Below are positions 23,569 through 37,401 of a stretch of 64,000 bases of DNA, in pieces. Origin of the DNA: Trichoderma breve (taxonomy: Eukaryota > Ascomycota > Sordariomycetes > Hypocreales > Hypocreaceae). The notes under the pieces were generated by a model that did no database searches, was not told where the DNA came from, and saw only the letters and a program-made list of their open reading frames with translations. The DNA lies in assembly GCF_028502605.1 (NCBI RefSeq), contig NC_079235.1:3286001-3350000 (forward strand), in the 5' to 3' direction. Numbering within the stretch: position 1 is the first letter of the stretch; each line of letters opens with the position of its first letter. The translations under genes were made by a program, and so were the position numbers.

Positions 23569-26018
23569 AAAGGAGGATTGTCATCAATGCAGCGGCCTCA
23601 ACGGAGAAAGAAGCGCCCCCGCCGAGATTCATGATTCGGGCCCCGACAACCGAAATCCAAGAGGAAGCCCGTGGATCATCAGCAAGAGCTCTCATCATGC
23701 ACTATGCATCTCCTGGATCATCACCCCACCTTTGTTTCGCACCTGGTTGAGAAATCGTGGCTGCTACCGGTGTTTCAAGCCGGATGCCATCGCCAGGAAG
23801 CGTGCTCGCCCTCTTGGTTTCGTTGGTCCATAGGCTGCCAGCGCATCGGGCCACTTTTTTTTTCGCACTTGGTATTTTTGGAGTCTTTTTCAAAGCAGCA
23901 AAAGCAGGATCTTGGCGGCGAGCAACGTCTGCCGCAGGCCGCAGCGGACGGCCGCATGAATGAGGGGGAGGGGACGAGCCAAGAGCGATGATTCGGACGC
24001 GATTGTCAGCCCGAATCCCCGCAGTATCTGACTGAGCTTTGGCATCACTGCCACTTGCTGAGATTATGGGCTGCGGTCATGGTCACAGAAGATGGGCTAT
24101 TGGGGCCTATACAAGACATCTACTGGAGAGTGCATACGAATCTACTTGACCCCTCGATCAGAATCTGCTTAGGTACGAAGGGTTGGAGAAGAAGAGAGGG
24201 GTGTAAGGGGGTATGTGGAAGAAGATGCAATGGAAATGAGGCACTACTTGTTGTTGCTACCGCTTAGCTGCATTGGCCTCAGTGTCCATCTCTTGATGGT
24301 AGCACTGGACGAAGGGAGAAGGAAGAAAAAGCATCGAATGGTTGGACGATTGTGATGACACATGCTTCCCCACTGCTTGGGAGACCTGCCCTTCTTTGTG
24401 GTAGCTGCATAAACTTAGGGTAACAGAGACTCCATATATATGAGAGATATAAATGCTTGCCGTATGGGCATATGAGTAGCGTACCAAGCAGGCGAGTAAT
24501 AAACAGCAAAAGAATAAAAATAAAAAAAGAAGCAAAAATAAAATAAAGGACTATAAGTTACCATAACAGCAGGTGGTATCAGAGCCATCAACATTTGTCT
24601 TTACTCATTGCTACTGTATATGTAGGTATTTGGAGACGGTGGTATTCTAGCATCCAAGAGTATCTCTCATTGGCATGTTAGATAACCGCCCAAGTGGGAT
24701 GCTAGCAAGCTACAAGCTCACGACGCCGAGTCAACACTTGCGCACACCCTCTTTGACGCCGAATCTGATCATGTGAACCTAAAATATCGTTTTGCTGCCG
24801 CCCCTACATATAAAAATACGCACAGCCGAGAATTGCGGTGAAAAAAACAAAAACAAAAAGAGAGCCTGACACAGACATCACCATCGACTTACACTGGCGT
24901 GACGAGGCAAAAAGCACATCATCAGAAACATACATGCACATATGCGAGTGATACACGGACAAGAGGGTCCAGAGCTTACAGTAGCTTTTGCTGTGAATCA
25001 TTCTCTGCAGATTGGAGTTGTGTCTGTCTTTTTGTATCTCGATCCCGATTCCGTACCCCGATTCCAATATCCCAATACAAGTACACGATAATAGTACAAA
25101 ATTCGTATCGTACTAATAATACAACGCCCCCTTTCCTTTCCCTCTCCCGGCCATATGTATCCTGAGAAGGAGAAAAGGGAGGCAAATGAAAGACATCTCT
25201 AGTAATACAATGCCTTGTGAACGCTCAACGCTCAAACAAAAACAGAAAATTCCAAGTCATGAGCATATGCCGCAGAGGTGGTGTAAACACCATGCACATG
25301 AAAAAGAAGCCCACCAGTCCCCCACATTGGCAATAAATCCCGGACCCGAACATCCCCAACCTTTGACGTATTAAAGCAACACACGCCGGGGGTGGCCAAT
25401 GCAAATGGGGGTTGGCGCGGCTAATGAACCAAACCATGTGAAAAAGAAAAAAAGAGAAAGAAAAAAAAGAGGCACGCATCATCCATCGTACACGTCTGCT
25501 CACAGACGGCTCCATAAAAAAAGGGACGGCAGACCACTCAAGAAACATGGAAAGTAAACACTTCTGGACCCATTTGTCTTGTTCAAGTGCATATCCGGGT
25601 ATCAAATCATGCAACCAAAAAAACACCATCCCGACCCCACCCGGTATTAAATCCTAGCCAATCTTTTTTGCTTCTGCTTTTTGAATCCTGCCTGCCCTCT
25701 TTGTCCCGTGTGTACGTGATTTGTGATGCGTGCCCTGCATTCCCTGTGGCCCTTCCCTCCATATAACGCCGAGGTATAACATACCCATGTTTGCGTACGT
25801 GCATGTATATATCTATACATATTCATACTTTAGTGGTAGAAACAGCACAATGCCATCGAACAAAGGAAAAAACAAAGGAAAGAAAAGTCAAGTCTAGTCC
25901 AGTCTGTACATCCGTAGCGCGGGGACAGTTAGAACAGGCTTTGTAAGGAGCGAATAGTAGGGGGTGGCAAGCTCATGTTTTCTCCAAGCCCTCACTCAGC
26001 TCGGCTCCGGGCTGGTGT
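23569..26018. other. 2.4-kb intergenic region between convergent YAF9 and MDM34
   Basis: It contains the two 3' UTRs and noncoding DNA with A-rich and AT-rich runs (24480-24550, 25440-25480). Open frames under 135 codons were inspected and none resembled a protein. Nothing else was seen. Confidence 0.6.
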
Positions 26019-28179
26019 TTAATGGATTGGGGACTGAGGCGAGGGCGATGCCTCGTATGCCGGAGGTGGGGCGTCCTCAGACTCATCCCACTTGCCCCGT
26101 TGCTGGGACCGCTTCTCGTCGTAGACGCGGCGTGCGATCTCGCTCGCCATCTTCATGACCCAGTCTTGGTCTAGAAGATCAGGCGATGACTGAGCCTTGG
26201 CACCTGGGGTTTCCCGAGGGCTGCCTTTTTCGGGAGTCGCCTTACGGCTGTTGGCCGTGGCGTCAGCCAGCATCTTCAAGTCCTTCAGGGCGGATGTGAG
26301 CTCCTCCAAAGTGAGTGAGTTCTCGCCCATGTCAGTCATGAGCGTCTGTGGGTTGAAATGATCGGTGATGAAAGGATCATCTGGCAGTTCATCTTCTTCA
26401 GGTATTGAGTTATCGAATAAGGGCTCCGAGAGGGGAATGTTGATCGAGACGGGTGTGTTGGATCCGGCTTCGGATTGGTTCTCTGGAGTGACAGCTTCCG
26501 ACTTGGTCTTTCTGAGGTTAACCACACGGTTCTTCTTCTTGCGGCCCTGCCTTGATCGAACATTGTTGCCGACGCCCAAGCCCGTGGAGGCATTAATGCT
26601 GGCAGTAAAGGAAGGCCGTGAAGATATCGAGCCGTGCAGGGTACTTCCTGTGTCGGAGAATGTATATGTAGTGCCTGTGACGCCGGCATGTGAGTTTGTC
26701 CTCACACGGTTGGGAGACGAAACCGACGGAGTGGCAGCATCAGTGCGATCGGCGCAGCCCGACCAAGCTCGGAATACCACGTCCCGTATACCGGGTGTAA
26801 ACAGAGAAAGGGTCCGATGAGAATCGGTTAGCGCAGCGAGACGCAGTAGATTCTTTTGGGAGAAGAGCGATTGTGTCTCGCCTCCGCCATTCAGAGAGAT
26901 TTCCGAGATGGCGCTTGGGTCGAGCGGGTTGCCATTGGCATCGACAGGGTCCAGCGGTGGGCTTGACAGCGGGTTCACCCCCTCCTCGTCCGTCTCCTCT
27001 TTCGGGGTTTCCACGCCCTTATTGGCCTGATCAGGACACCACAATTGCAGAGACAAACGATGAATAATCGCTGGCAGCTCGTCCATCATCAGGTTTCGCA
27101 ATTGCTGCTCAATGGTCCGCTGCAGGTAGTCCCGCACGAATTGGATCGAATCAAAGGTCGAAGAGACCTTGAGAGACTCGAGTGGGTCATTGCGAAACAC
27201 CAGGGTCAGTCCCTTTTGTTTCGAGAAGACTAGGATAATGAAGGCCGATAGCTTGATATCGGACAGGGTAATTGAGAGGGGGATCGTCAGGCCCGAAGCT
27301 GCGGCCAGTGGCTGTGGAGAGGTGAATTCTGGTTTTGAGAAGAGATAGGTATTGAGTGGATTGGCCTGAGATTGATCATGTTAGCCACCCAATTGCTGAG
27401 GATATGCAAAGCTGCCTCAACCCCCGCCGCACCAGCGAAAAAGAAATAAATGTGAAATCTGGTTTTGAAAAAGCCAATTCATGCAAGGAGACAAATATCA
27501 TGTATGAGTAGCATTGCGAAATGGGAACAAAGCCAAGCCTTGTTCCAGAGTGAAAGCTCGCAGTGGCTGGTTTTTGTGTGCAGTGCGCAAAGAGCTAAGC
27601 GATCGACGGTAAGGCCGGTAATGACGAAATGCATCCCGACAACGCGATATCTCAAAGCTCACTGCTCAGCCAGCCAGACACTTATCCAGCTCATTGCCAC
27701 AGTCTTCATGAATTGATTGTCGCCATTGCCAGTAATAACCGAAAAAGTGCAACGCGATTCAGAGGCGTTGTTGTGGTGGCGCGATTCATGAAGTGCTTCG
27801 GGCATTATCGGGTTTCCGGCGCGGCGCGAGGGAGCTCCATGACGAAAAAAGGAAAAAAAAATTACTACGGGGATGGAGCCGAAGAGGTCTCCCAAAAAGC
27901 TGCTAAACGTACCTGAACCCGCGTCTTGAGCGTCAAATAGGCGTCTCCAGAGTAGGTCATTTTAAAAATGCCTCGAAATCTATCCTCTGCAAGGTCTCCA
28001 ATTTCCAGGATTTCCAGGTCGGGTGGGACGGTGCCCAAGTTGAATTCGCTGACGAGGATGTCATCGACGATGATGGGGGGTTTGGGCGATTTGTTCAGGG
28101 CCTTTGTGAGCAGATCTCGGGCACGCGAGTAGAACTCGGCGTCGGCCGTTAAAGGCGACCAGTTGAAGTTGAAGGCCAT
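26019..28179 (-). CDS. mdm34: Mitochondrial distribution and morphology protein Mdm34 (ERMES)
   Basis: Mdm34 is the outer-membrane subunit of the ER-mitochondria encounter structure, which tethers the two organelles and carries phospholipids. Exon 1 (27913-28179, ATG at 28179) gives 89 residues beginning [17 protein letters not shown]; exon 2 (26019-27365) gives the rest, total 537. The N-terminal 195 residues form the lipid-binding SMP domain, including [41 protein letters not shown] and [19 protein letters not shown]. The C-terminal half is disordered and Ser/Pro-rich with a basic patch [16 protein letters not shown]. The intron is 547 bases, far longer than the others here, but phase and the conserved join [11 protein letters not shown] support it. 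It is convergent with YAF9. Confidence 0.95.
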
Positions 28180-31100
28180 GTTGAAATGGCAGTTGTTATC
28201 TCGAGACCATGTGCAGGGCGCTGGCCGTCATGGGCCGTTGAGGCAGCTTTTTTTCCTTCTGTGGGTGGGGGATCGATCGTGGAAGACGCTTGGGGCTTGT
28301 AAGCAGGGGTTTGTATGCAGCAGTAGCGATGCGGTTCGATAAAAGAAGCGAGGGCAATGACGAATGGAAGCTCCAGATGAATAGGCTGTGAAGAAAAGAT
28401 GCAAGATGCAAGAATATGAGCCAAAGGTAACGCGGAGGTGGGAGGAGCAAGGTCGTGGAGATGACGCTATTAAGAGTTGGAAGAGCTGAGGCCCAAGATT
28501 CGGAGAAGCTGCGTAGCGAAGCAAGTGGGCGCCAGAAATTTTTCACCAGCTAGACCTGGGAGCTCGGTATGGCGCGGACGCACGGATGGTGCGGTAGGCG
28601 CTGAAACAACCCGCTAGACCGTCGACCAGTGGGGCGCTTCAGGCGGGCTCGTCCGCGGGCTCTGCCTGTAAATCCACCGCTGGCGTCGATGCCGTGCGGG
28701 CGGCACTGTGCAGAATATGTCGCGAGCGGGCTTCGCATCTGCCCACTCTGGCAAGTCTGGAAGCACCAAGTGCAACCAGACGCGATGGCCAAGCGTCAAT
28801 GTAATCAGCAACGACTGCACGCTTACTGGTTTTGATATGCAGGCCAAAGTGTATGCAGTCCCAGGACGAACCAGCGGCAATGTTAGCCGAATTGGATGGC
28901 GCATGTCTCCTGATCGCGACACTTGCTTTTTTGCTTCAACTCATATAATCAGCTGACGGCCAAGCCTATCGATCGGCTGCCCGGAATGTACGAGTTATTG
29001 CAACAGCTCCCCCTTCTCGTATACACGCCCAGTGCGCAAATGGATAGCCAAGATAGATCTACATCTGCAACAACTGCCAAATCACGGCGCATATGAGGGG
29101 GCGATGATCAAAAAGCGAGTGGCAAGAATTGAGGGCCTCCTTACAGCTACCAAGACATGAATCTACGTGGACGATGCGAGGAGACGCGTAGAAATGTCTC
29201 TTCACACCAGCCCTTCGGTCCAAAAACCAATCAATGCCAATGTTTTCCATCAAAGACGCGTTTTTGAGTTTCGCAAGCTGCATAAGGAGACGAAACGAGC
29301 TAATATTAGCATTGCTGCTTAATGTCGGCTAAGTTGTCCAAACTCGGCATTAGAGGAGGACCAGCCGGGAGATACAGGTAGAGGTCGGAGCAGGACGCAT
29401 GGCACTTTTCGGGATGAGAATCATGCGCAATCCCCGATGTTCGCACTGTCCAAACAGTGTCCGTACGATATTCCGCAAAGGGCTGGATGCATTGGGAGGA
29501 GAAGGATACTGACGGTATTGGCCCAGTTTGGCAATCCATCATTTTAACGAGAATTAATTGGTGCCTGGGTATCCAGAGATATAGGTATCGACTGGTGTTA
29601 TTAGACACTGCCTGGCAGTAATATCTCCAGATCTAGGAGAACGCGGCGATAGCGGGAGCAGATATATGGATATCAGTGTACACCACCAGTGACGGTCGCA
29701 AGAGCTGCGATAATCACTTACGCAAGACTAACCAAGGTAGGTAAATCCATTAATGCTTCGTTACCTCTCGTCTACTCCGCACAGGAACGTTTAAGAGTTG
29801 CCAGGGTATTGGACGACTACTCCCAAAAGGAAGAGAAGCCGTCCCAAAGGTAAAGAAGATGAAGAAGGCCAATAGAAGCCACTAACGATGCGGAGCATAA
29901 TTTGGGCAGGTCAACTTGGATGGAGGCCCGACCACGGAGGCCAGGAACTGAGTGCATGGGCTGGTAGCACAGCAGAAACAGCTTGCTGACTGACGTCTCG
30001 ATGGGGAGTGTGTCCTGCATCTCGACGTTATTTTGATGCCGCATGCGGGGGTCCAAGGCATCTTTGAGCGCATGTGGCTGGCCCCCTAATGACATCACAG
30101 GGACCGTAAATCCGGGGCAAGGGTTGCCGTTTAATATCTTGAGTGTATGCGGCAGTATCCGTACGGGGTAGATTGCTACGTGCTTGCGTGCCTACTCGTA
30201 GATAGCAGAAGCTTCCCCTCGTAGGTATGTTGCCCTTTGCGTTGACGATCCCAGATGCCGTCATCATGCTCCCAAGAGATGCTGGCCAGCGCTCTCTTGG
30301 CCGACGCGCATGGTGCTAAGATAGGTTGAGAGGGGAGCCCAGAGGAAGGGTCTCCCGAGGCTACGAGTACGTGGGTGCCCTGTGATGCATTGCCTCCGAG
30401 TCATACATGCATACACGTACATGTACACGGTCAGGCGCACACTGATCTCTGGTACAACTGCACTACTGACGACTAGCACCTTTGTGCGCATAAAGCCAAA
30501 CCCGACAACGCTGAAGGAGCGCAGCTGTATGTAGCATCAGCCCACCATGTTCATGTTCAGCATCGTGACATGCGGTGGTAGCATTCGCGATCCGGGCACC
30601 ATTCACAGGTCGAGGCAGCAGAGGAGGAAGCGGTTCGTGTGGGATTCATGAGCAGGGAGGGGAGGCCGCACGGGCGTTCCCAGCATCCAACCGCCGCTGC
30701 CAGAAGCCGAATCAGCCTCTCTCTTGTAAGCAGTGCTTCAGCCCTGCCCAGCTGTGTAGGTTGTAAGCCGCCAAGCAGCATCGAGATGGCGGCTGTGATT
30801 GGAAGACCCGACTCTTGCATGTTTCTTTAGCAACAACAACCACCACCGTGCTCTCGGTTCTGCCGTTGCCCGGAAATAGTCCAGCGTCTGCAGCGGAGCC
30901 AAGGGGGGAAATGCACGTCACTGGATGCGACTTCAGCTGCACTCTGCCAAGTCGGCACGAAAGAGACCAGACCCAATATTACGTCTGGCCAGTGAGTTCT
31001 TTGCCCTCGTTGCTGCGAGGGGTTTGAGTGACTGAATGAGCCTTTTGGGCGCCACCACGAAAGGGGAGGGGGGGAGACACTTGGTATGCAGTTTGCCATC

Positions 31101-32067
31101 ATCACGACTTTGCCGTTTGGATCGTGTCTTGTTCCAGTCAGTACCTGGCATTAATACACTGCACGAGCACCTACATATACACATACATATACTCGCAGGG
31201 GTTGTCTGGTTACTACTCCGTACTATTGCCTCCAGCTGCTCGTACTAGCGTCTGCCTTAGCACCTATTCCGATCCCAGTTGTCAGATTCGCAGCTCAGAT
31301 CACAGGCTGGCCGCGCCACGCCACACGACACTATGCCGACGACCTGAGCACATCACTGCCCTCCCTTGCCTCGCCTCGCTCCTACGCCGACGTCGTCCGT
31401 CTGTCTTGGTATATCTCCCTTCCATCTTCCTACACACGTGTGTGCTTGTGCCTGTAACTCGTGCTAAACGTCCCACGTAATAAGTTGAGTCAATGAATGG
31501 CAGCATAATAAGCTGGCCATAGCGGGCGGCCTCGATCCGTCAAGTCTTTAAACTCTAAATCTATCGACGAGCCGCTTCTCTTCCTCCCCCTTTCTCACCT
31601 TCGAACCCAACCAACATCTCCTGCGAAATCTCTGTCGACGTTCCTCAAGCTCCTTCGCCAACCAAATACGACATCTAATTTCCACGCAAGGATAACGCCG
31701 CTGCTCCAGCTCTCCACTCTGGGCCGTTTAATTCAACATCGGAACCCGGCCAAGAGAAAAGGAAAAAAACCCAACCAAGGGGAAGCGTACTCTACCTAAC
31801 AGACGTTATTCGCAAGTTGCCTTAGACTACGGCCGGTACCTCGAAACCTCCGACCTAGGGCGATATCGCTTTCTTTTTTCCTTGTCTCACCGTTCGACTC
31901 TCCCTTCGACTGCTATACCTAATCTACTCACTCGCATGCCTCTCGACCGCTGGCCCGGCCTCCGTGCTCCCTGAGACGTACCGCCACAGCGCTATCACAC
32001 CCCCCGACTCAGTGCCTTGCAGCCCTTGCAGCAGGGCCTGCAGGACGGGCCCGCGACCGTCCCAATC
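28180..32067. other. 3.9-kb intergenic region between divergent MDM34 and IPK1
   Basis: No gene was recognised on either strand. An ACTCCGTAC word lies at about 31215, and a long pyrimidine-rich block (31560-32000) precedes IPK1 as a probable core promoter and leader. Several frames of 60-118 codons look random, with no splice-joined family match. Confidence 0.55.
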
Positions 32068-33989
32068 ATGAAGGCGCAGACCTTCTTGCAGCTGCCACCC
32101 CAGCTTGTCGAGGACTCGGCCTCCAATAACGGCTCCTCCGTTGCCGGCGACTGCTTCGACGACGACTTCCTCTCTGATGCCGGCAGAGAATCGCCCTCCA
32201 ATGCCGACTCGCTGGCCGAGGACTCTGACGATGAGGCTGTCGCAGTCAGCTCGGCGGATATGGCCCGGCTGCGGGCCATGAGCTATGACCGCTCGCGCGA
32301 CCGTAGATGCGACTGCGACGAAGACGACGACAATTCACACAACACCAACGACAGCCGCGATCAAAGCCGGACTCGACCGCGAACCAGACAACGCCCCCAA
32401 CTCCGAATCCAAGACGTTGATCTCGCGCTGGATATGGGTGGCGACAACGGCGGCGACGGCGACGGCGCGTACCAACCTCTAGTCAGTATCCTGCCGCGAG
32501 GCACAAAGCCCGTCAGGCTGGTTGGCGAAGGCGCCGCCAACGCCGTCTTCGAGATCAAATTGCCCCCAGGCAGTCGCGTCGGTGCGCAGTTTCAAGGTAC
32601 GTTTGCCCGGGAATCGCACAGCCAATTACCCTGATGGCGATAGAAACCCCACAGCCCTGCATTGTCAGAGCATCAAGACACTCATTCGTCCACGCTAAGA
32701 ATGTGGTTACACAAGCACCAATGCACAACTACTGTTTGCTAACTCGTACCCTCTTCTCTCATAGGCAAACTCCTGAGGGTGGCCAAAGCACCAGTTCTTG
32801 GCCGCGCTCCAACTTCCTCCGACTATTATCTCCGCCAACAGGAATTCTTCATCCGTGAGATTCAGCCGCACCTAGGCGAACATGCCGTGTCCCAGGAGCT
32901 GGTGGTACTGCATAAATCCGGCATTGTGGATGACCTCAACGCCATGCTTCGGGACATGAACCACCAACGCAAGCCTAAATTTCAAGGCTCGTTTATTGGC
33001 CACGCTTCTTGGGGCTTTCTTGTGGAGGACATGCGACCCAATGGTGAGTACCTTAGTCACATGCTTACGTCCAAGTTGCTATACAGTAATGCGGCTCTTT
33101 CAACCTTCTGCGGCTACGTACTAACAAGGCAATCAAAGGCGACGATGGCTCCATCCTTATCGAGTTCAAACCCAAGTGGCTGCTACAGTCACCCAGCGCC
33201 CCTAAAGGCGCCATTAGATGCAGGCAGTGTGCGTTGGAACTTCGCAACTACCTGAAAACGCCCGGCTCGAAATCTCCACGCCCTGAGAGGCGGCCCTGCC
33301 CGATTGCGCTTGCAAATCCCGACTGTCCTCAGCAAGTCGCGTCACCTTTCCGAATAGCTCCGCAACTCTCTGCCTTGCAGGATGATGCACGCGTCCAGGC
33401 TATTCTCGACAAAATCATCCACCACAAGGCAATCCAGAAGTTGAGGGAATGCCAGAAGAGCCTCGATCACGTGGGGCCGCTGCTACCTCCTACTAACTTG
33501 GATTTCGTCGTCGCCATGACCTTGCGCGACTGTACGTGCTTTGCACTTGTTCCATCGAACGACGACGAGGAAATCAAACTTCGTTTTGGTGACTTTGACT
33601 TTAAGGACCCTGAAAAGAAGTTCAACCACTGGCGCGGAACAGAGCAAGACCTCATTGAAGGTGGCTTCTATACCGCTGACTGGGTTGTTTGCGGCGATAC
33701 ATATTATCATCCGCCGTCACTGTGCTCGTTGGAGTGGTCGGGGAAGCCTCGGGTGGGAGATGCAGTCATTCTTCTCATGGAAGATAATACTACGAAACAT
33801 AATAAGCTCTCGAGCTACCAAAAGAATGGTTCTCCTTCTTCTGCGAAGACGGGGAAAACGGTATACAGGCATACAGCGGATCTTGCGGCGCTACACAAGG
33901 GCCTGGAGCCCTTTAAACGAGAGATGGGAGGCGCACAATCGGATTCTATTTACAACAACCCCTTGAGGTGCGATCCTAGGCGAGGATGA
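32068..33989 (+). CDS. ipk1: Inositol-pentakisphosphate 2-kinase
   Basis: Ipk1 phosphorylates inositol pentakisphosphate at the 2 position to make phytate (InsP6), which supports mRNA export. Three exons (32068-32596, 32765-33043, 33139-33989) encode 552 residues; both introns are phase 1 and split Gly codons. The ATG at 32068 is the first in frame; the frame upstream reaches only a TTG. After an acidic N-tail of about 140 residues, the kinase begins with PVRLVGEGAANAVFEI near 150, the glycine-rich nucleotide loop. Exon 2 contains RQQEFFIREIQPHLG. Exon 3 opens with ILIEFKPKWLLQSP, the family signature, followed by the zinc-type RCRQCALELRNYL. Near the C-terminus the sequence LRFGDFDFKDPEKKFNHW provides the metal-binding aspartates. 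The N-tail is longer than in yeast. Confidence 0.92.
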
Positions 33990-34588
33990 AGTATCTGGGA
34001 GCTATGGAATTATAATCGGTCTGGGTCTTGTTTTGGCGGGCGAACAGCTTTCTACCTTTTCCTCTTTTTTCTCTTCTTCTTCTCTTTGTCTTTTGTCCAA
34101 AATCGGCATTGGAACTTTTCTAAAAGGGGGCGTCAAAAGGCTGCTAAGGCAGGAGGAAATGCATCACTGGCGGACGCAGCGAAATGGGTTATGGGAAGCG
34201 CTGGGATAAAGCTGCATGGAATACAGAACGGCGGCGATTTGGGCTTACTGGGTTTTTATAAAATACCATTATTCTCCGTATATATATTTTCTTTCAGTTG
34301 TATTTTGCGATAGATTAGATGGCTTCGTATTCTTTTAAATGAATTGCCTAGAAGATCTATATAGCTACTATTCAGCAGCCCAGCGATCGCGTAGAGTTTA
34401 AGTGACGGAACAGAATCTGGATGTTTCTCTAGAATTTGTTGCTATAGCTATTCCTCTAATATCTGGTAACTTACACTAACTACATAGCTTTAGATTAGCA
34501 AACTCGGGCTGTTGAATGCCACTTCCATAAATTAAATATCATACACGCCCCATGATAACGCCTTTACAATGACCAGTGAACACAATGA
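33990..34588. other. Convergent 3' region, IPK1 / nucleoside transporter
   Basis: 599 bases contain T-rich 3' UTR sequence (34050-34100) and AT-rich DNA. No gene was seen. Confidence 0.6.
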
Positions 34589-36025
34589 TTAGATGTCAGA
34601 TATCGTAAAACTCAATAAACTTCCTGATGCAAGGCCGGCCACCAGGCACAGGCCCATGAATCCACCAGTAGCCTCTCGCTCGTTGTCTTCAACCCACTCG
34701 CCCGAAGCAATCATAAAGCTCGATCCAACCCATCCATTGGTCAAGCCAAAGACAAGCTGAACGATGAAGAGATAGAAGAAGTCGCTCGGGATGATGGCCC
34801 CGCGGCCGTTGATGTTGCAAAGGAGGTAGAGCGGGAGAAGCGCGATTCGGGCCACGGCCAGCGCGAAGAGCAGAGTCGGCCTATGGGAAAGCGAAAAGGG
34901 CAGCATGGTGGCGATGCGGCCCAGGAGATCGCCAATGTTCCAGAAGAGGAAGCCGACGGGGATGAAGACGGCAGGCTGGAAGAGGATCCCGCCGTCCTTG
35001 TGCACGGAAAGGATCTTGACGGTGAAGACGGGGAAGAACATGGTGACGGCGAAGACGAGGGCCACGCCGAAAGCGAGCCAGCGTAGCTTCTTGAGGAGGT
35101 GCAGCAGGGAGACGACTTTGCGGGTGGCGCGCTCGGCCTCTTCGATGCTGGCCATGGAGGAGGCGAGGTGCTCTGTGAGACGGTCGGCTACTAGGCGGTT
35201 GTGTCGGCGGACCAGGGGGATGATGGCCACGAGGGTCACCAAGGAGATGACGACGGCGGCGAGAAAGTAGTAGAAGGCGGAAGATTGTCCGGCGCCCTCG
35301 CCTGCGGCTGCGTTTTCTTTGCTAGGAGGGAAGAGGAGCACGGAGACGACTTGCGCGATGGAAGGCAGAACTCCGGCCACGCCCTGGCCTACCATGAGAG
35401 CTTGCATGTACTCGGATCGGCCAAAGCCAGCGGCGAAAGCGAACGCGCCGTTTTGCATCAGACCCGCGGCCCAAGAGGTACATGCCACCATGGTAAGCAC
35501 AAAGCCCAGATACTGGCGCGGCGAGGCATCGAGAAAGACGGCCGTGGAGCCCGTGAGAAGGCTGAAGATGACGGTGTTGATGACGAGGGCGAGGTTGATG
35601 CGGAAGGGGTACGAGGCGGAGTGCTGGATGTGGGAGAGGATGAGGGCGGAGACGAGGTTCGTGAGGGTCGAGACGGTGAGGATGGTGGACTGGAAGTTTG
35701 CTTCTATCCAGGAGTCGCCGGCGAAGCGGGATGCGAAGTACGGGGCGGCGGCGAGGAACATGTTCCTGTTGAGAAAGAAGTACATTAGCTTTTTGCTTTT
35801 TTGGGGCATCTATATTGAGATTTGATGGGGGGAAAGTGTTTTATGTGCGTACCAGGCCCAGAGCATGGCCATGCCCAGGAAGCAAAAGATGGCATATTCG
35901 ATCCACGAAAAGGGCACATCGTTGCTGTCCTGGTCCAGGCCTCCTAGCAGCGCCGAATCTTCATCTGAGGCTGCTGCGTGATCCTCCACATCCGCTAATG
36001 ACTGGTACTCTGGTCTCGAAGCCAT
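34589..36025 (-). CDS. fun26: Equilibrative nucleoside transporter (ENT/SLC29 family, Fun26-like)
   Basis: Two exons with an intron at 35766-35852 encode 449 residues. ENT proteins move nucleosides passively across membranes; the yeast member Fun26 is vacuolar. The N-terminal 45 residues are acidic and soluble and include DEDSALLG, a dileucine-like sorting motif. Membrane segment 1 reads WIEYAIFCFLGMAMLWAWN, with the splice inside Trp-Asn, followed by MFLAAAPYFASRF, the ENT segment 1-2 pattern. About eleven hydrophobic segments follow; there is a loop of about 30 residues after segment 6. The C-terminal GLTNGWVGSSFMIASGEWV and TGGFMGLCLVAGLASGSLLSF are typical. The intron removal restores a Trp codon. 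The vacuolar location is an inference from the yeast homologue and the dileucine motif. Confidence 0.91.
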
Positions 36026-37401
36026 CTTCTCTATCAGATTCCGCCGACCCCGAATAGGAGTTTGCTTCGATTAAAGCCTTGGTGGTGTTGCTCTCCGCTG
36101 GGGGGAGGTTGTTATCGGAGTGTTTGGCGTCACTCGGCTTTTGGCGTTAATCTTTCGTCTCGAGTAGGTTTGCCGCTGAACGTTTTACAATCTCCGATTC
36201 CTTCGGGTCTCGGTATGAGAGGAACGAGAAGAAGGGACTTTGGTGTATCCCTCACGCCTGTCTATCCAGGCATTGGCGGGTCGGTCGCGTGAGCAAGAGC
36301 AAGAGCAGAACCCGTGACGTTGATCAAAGGAGCTGGAGGGTTTCGAGGCGTTGACGTCGGAACAAAGCAAGCATGTAAGCTGGGCGGCCGCTAAAGACGG
36401 AGTTGGTCAGGCGGAGTTTGCCGCTGAGGCTACAGGGCGCTTTAGCGTCGATGCAGCCTGGGGTAGCAGGTACCCGGCATTACCTGACATAAGACGCGTG
36501 TTTGGTGGGTTTCTGAGATATCGACAGTCGAACGGGACATAAAGTTCTTTGTGCTTCTCCAGTGATAACTAAGTTCTGTTTGTCAGTTCATATAAATGAC
36601 AAGGATTCTGGTACAAAAGCATCTATCCGGTCATTTAGCATATGGTCAAAAAATGTCATTCATCTAGAGCTCGAAGTGACAGCACATTGTCTAAAACATA
36701 TACGCCACCGTAGGACGAGGCTTGAGCTTGTCATCTGCTGCTAGCTGCTTCATCAGTACATGTACATAGAAGTAGTACAGACGATATCGTCACACAATCC
36801 GGTAATAACCCCATACAAAGTTGAATAAATACAAGCCACCTCTCTACGCATACACTCATGGATATCATCGTCTCTTTGTGGACATACATTAAACTGATTC
36901 GAAGAGCCCAGCTGGAAGCCTCCACGTGATGGATACCCGATGCAATGCATGTTTGTCGTGCATGGTTGCCACATGCAAAATACAAGTCAATATCTGATGA
37001 ATTCACGTTCCAAAGATTCTGGGTACACCCACAGCAATAATATAACCAACGAAGAGCCTCAAATCCGGCTCGTGCCCGTGCTAAACGGCGAGCGGCCCCT
37101 CAACCCAGAGTGATACATGATAACAAGTCCAGATATGGCAATACTGAGGGAAATTATATCAAATCAAATTGCCTGCTAGCTACTAGGTACTATGTCTCAT
37201 TAAGCCGCCTCCCAATTTTTCAGACACGCAACATCGTAAAAGGTGAACATATCGAACATGAACGTAAATAAACAGGAACAAATGTGAGTACAGAACAGGT
37301 GACCACTGCCACCGGCCAAGATTCCACGAATCAGACTCCCAAACGCCATGCCTCACGGTCCCTAGTCAGAGATACCATTGGTGTCTCTCAGGGAAACCCC
37401 C
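36026..37401. other. Intergenic region, nucleoside transporter to HET gene
   Basis: 1.4 kb without a recognisable gene. It holds the 5' flank of the transporter and the 3' flank of the HET-domain gene. A GAGCAAGAGCAAGAGCAGAA run lies near 36291. Short frames (60-91 codons) look random. Confidence 0.6.

Noticed and set aside
34905..35825. Long plus-strand frames opposite the nucleoside transporter
   Set aside because: Glu/Asp/Gly/Arg-rich mirror translations of hydrophobic codons on the other strand.
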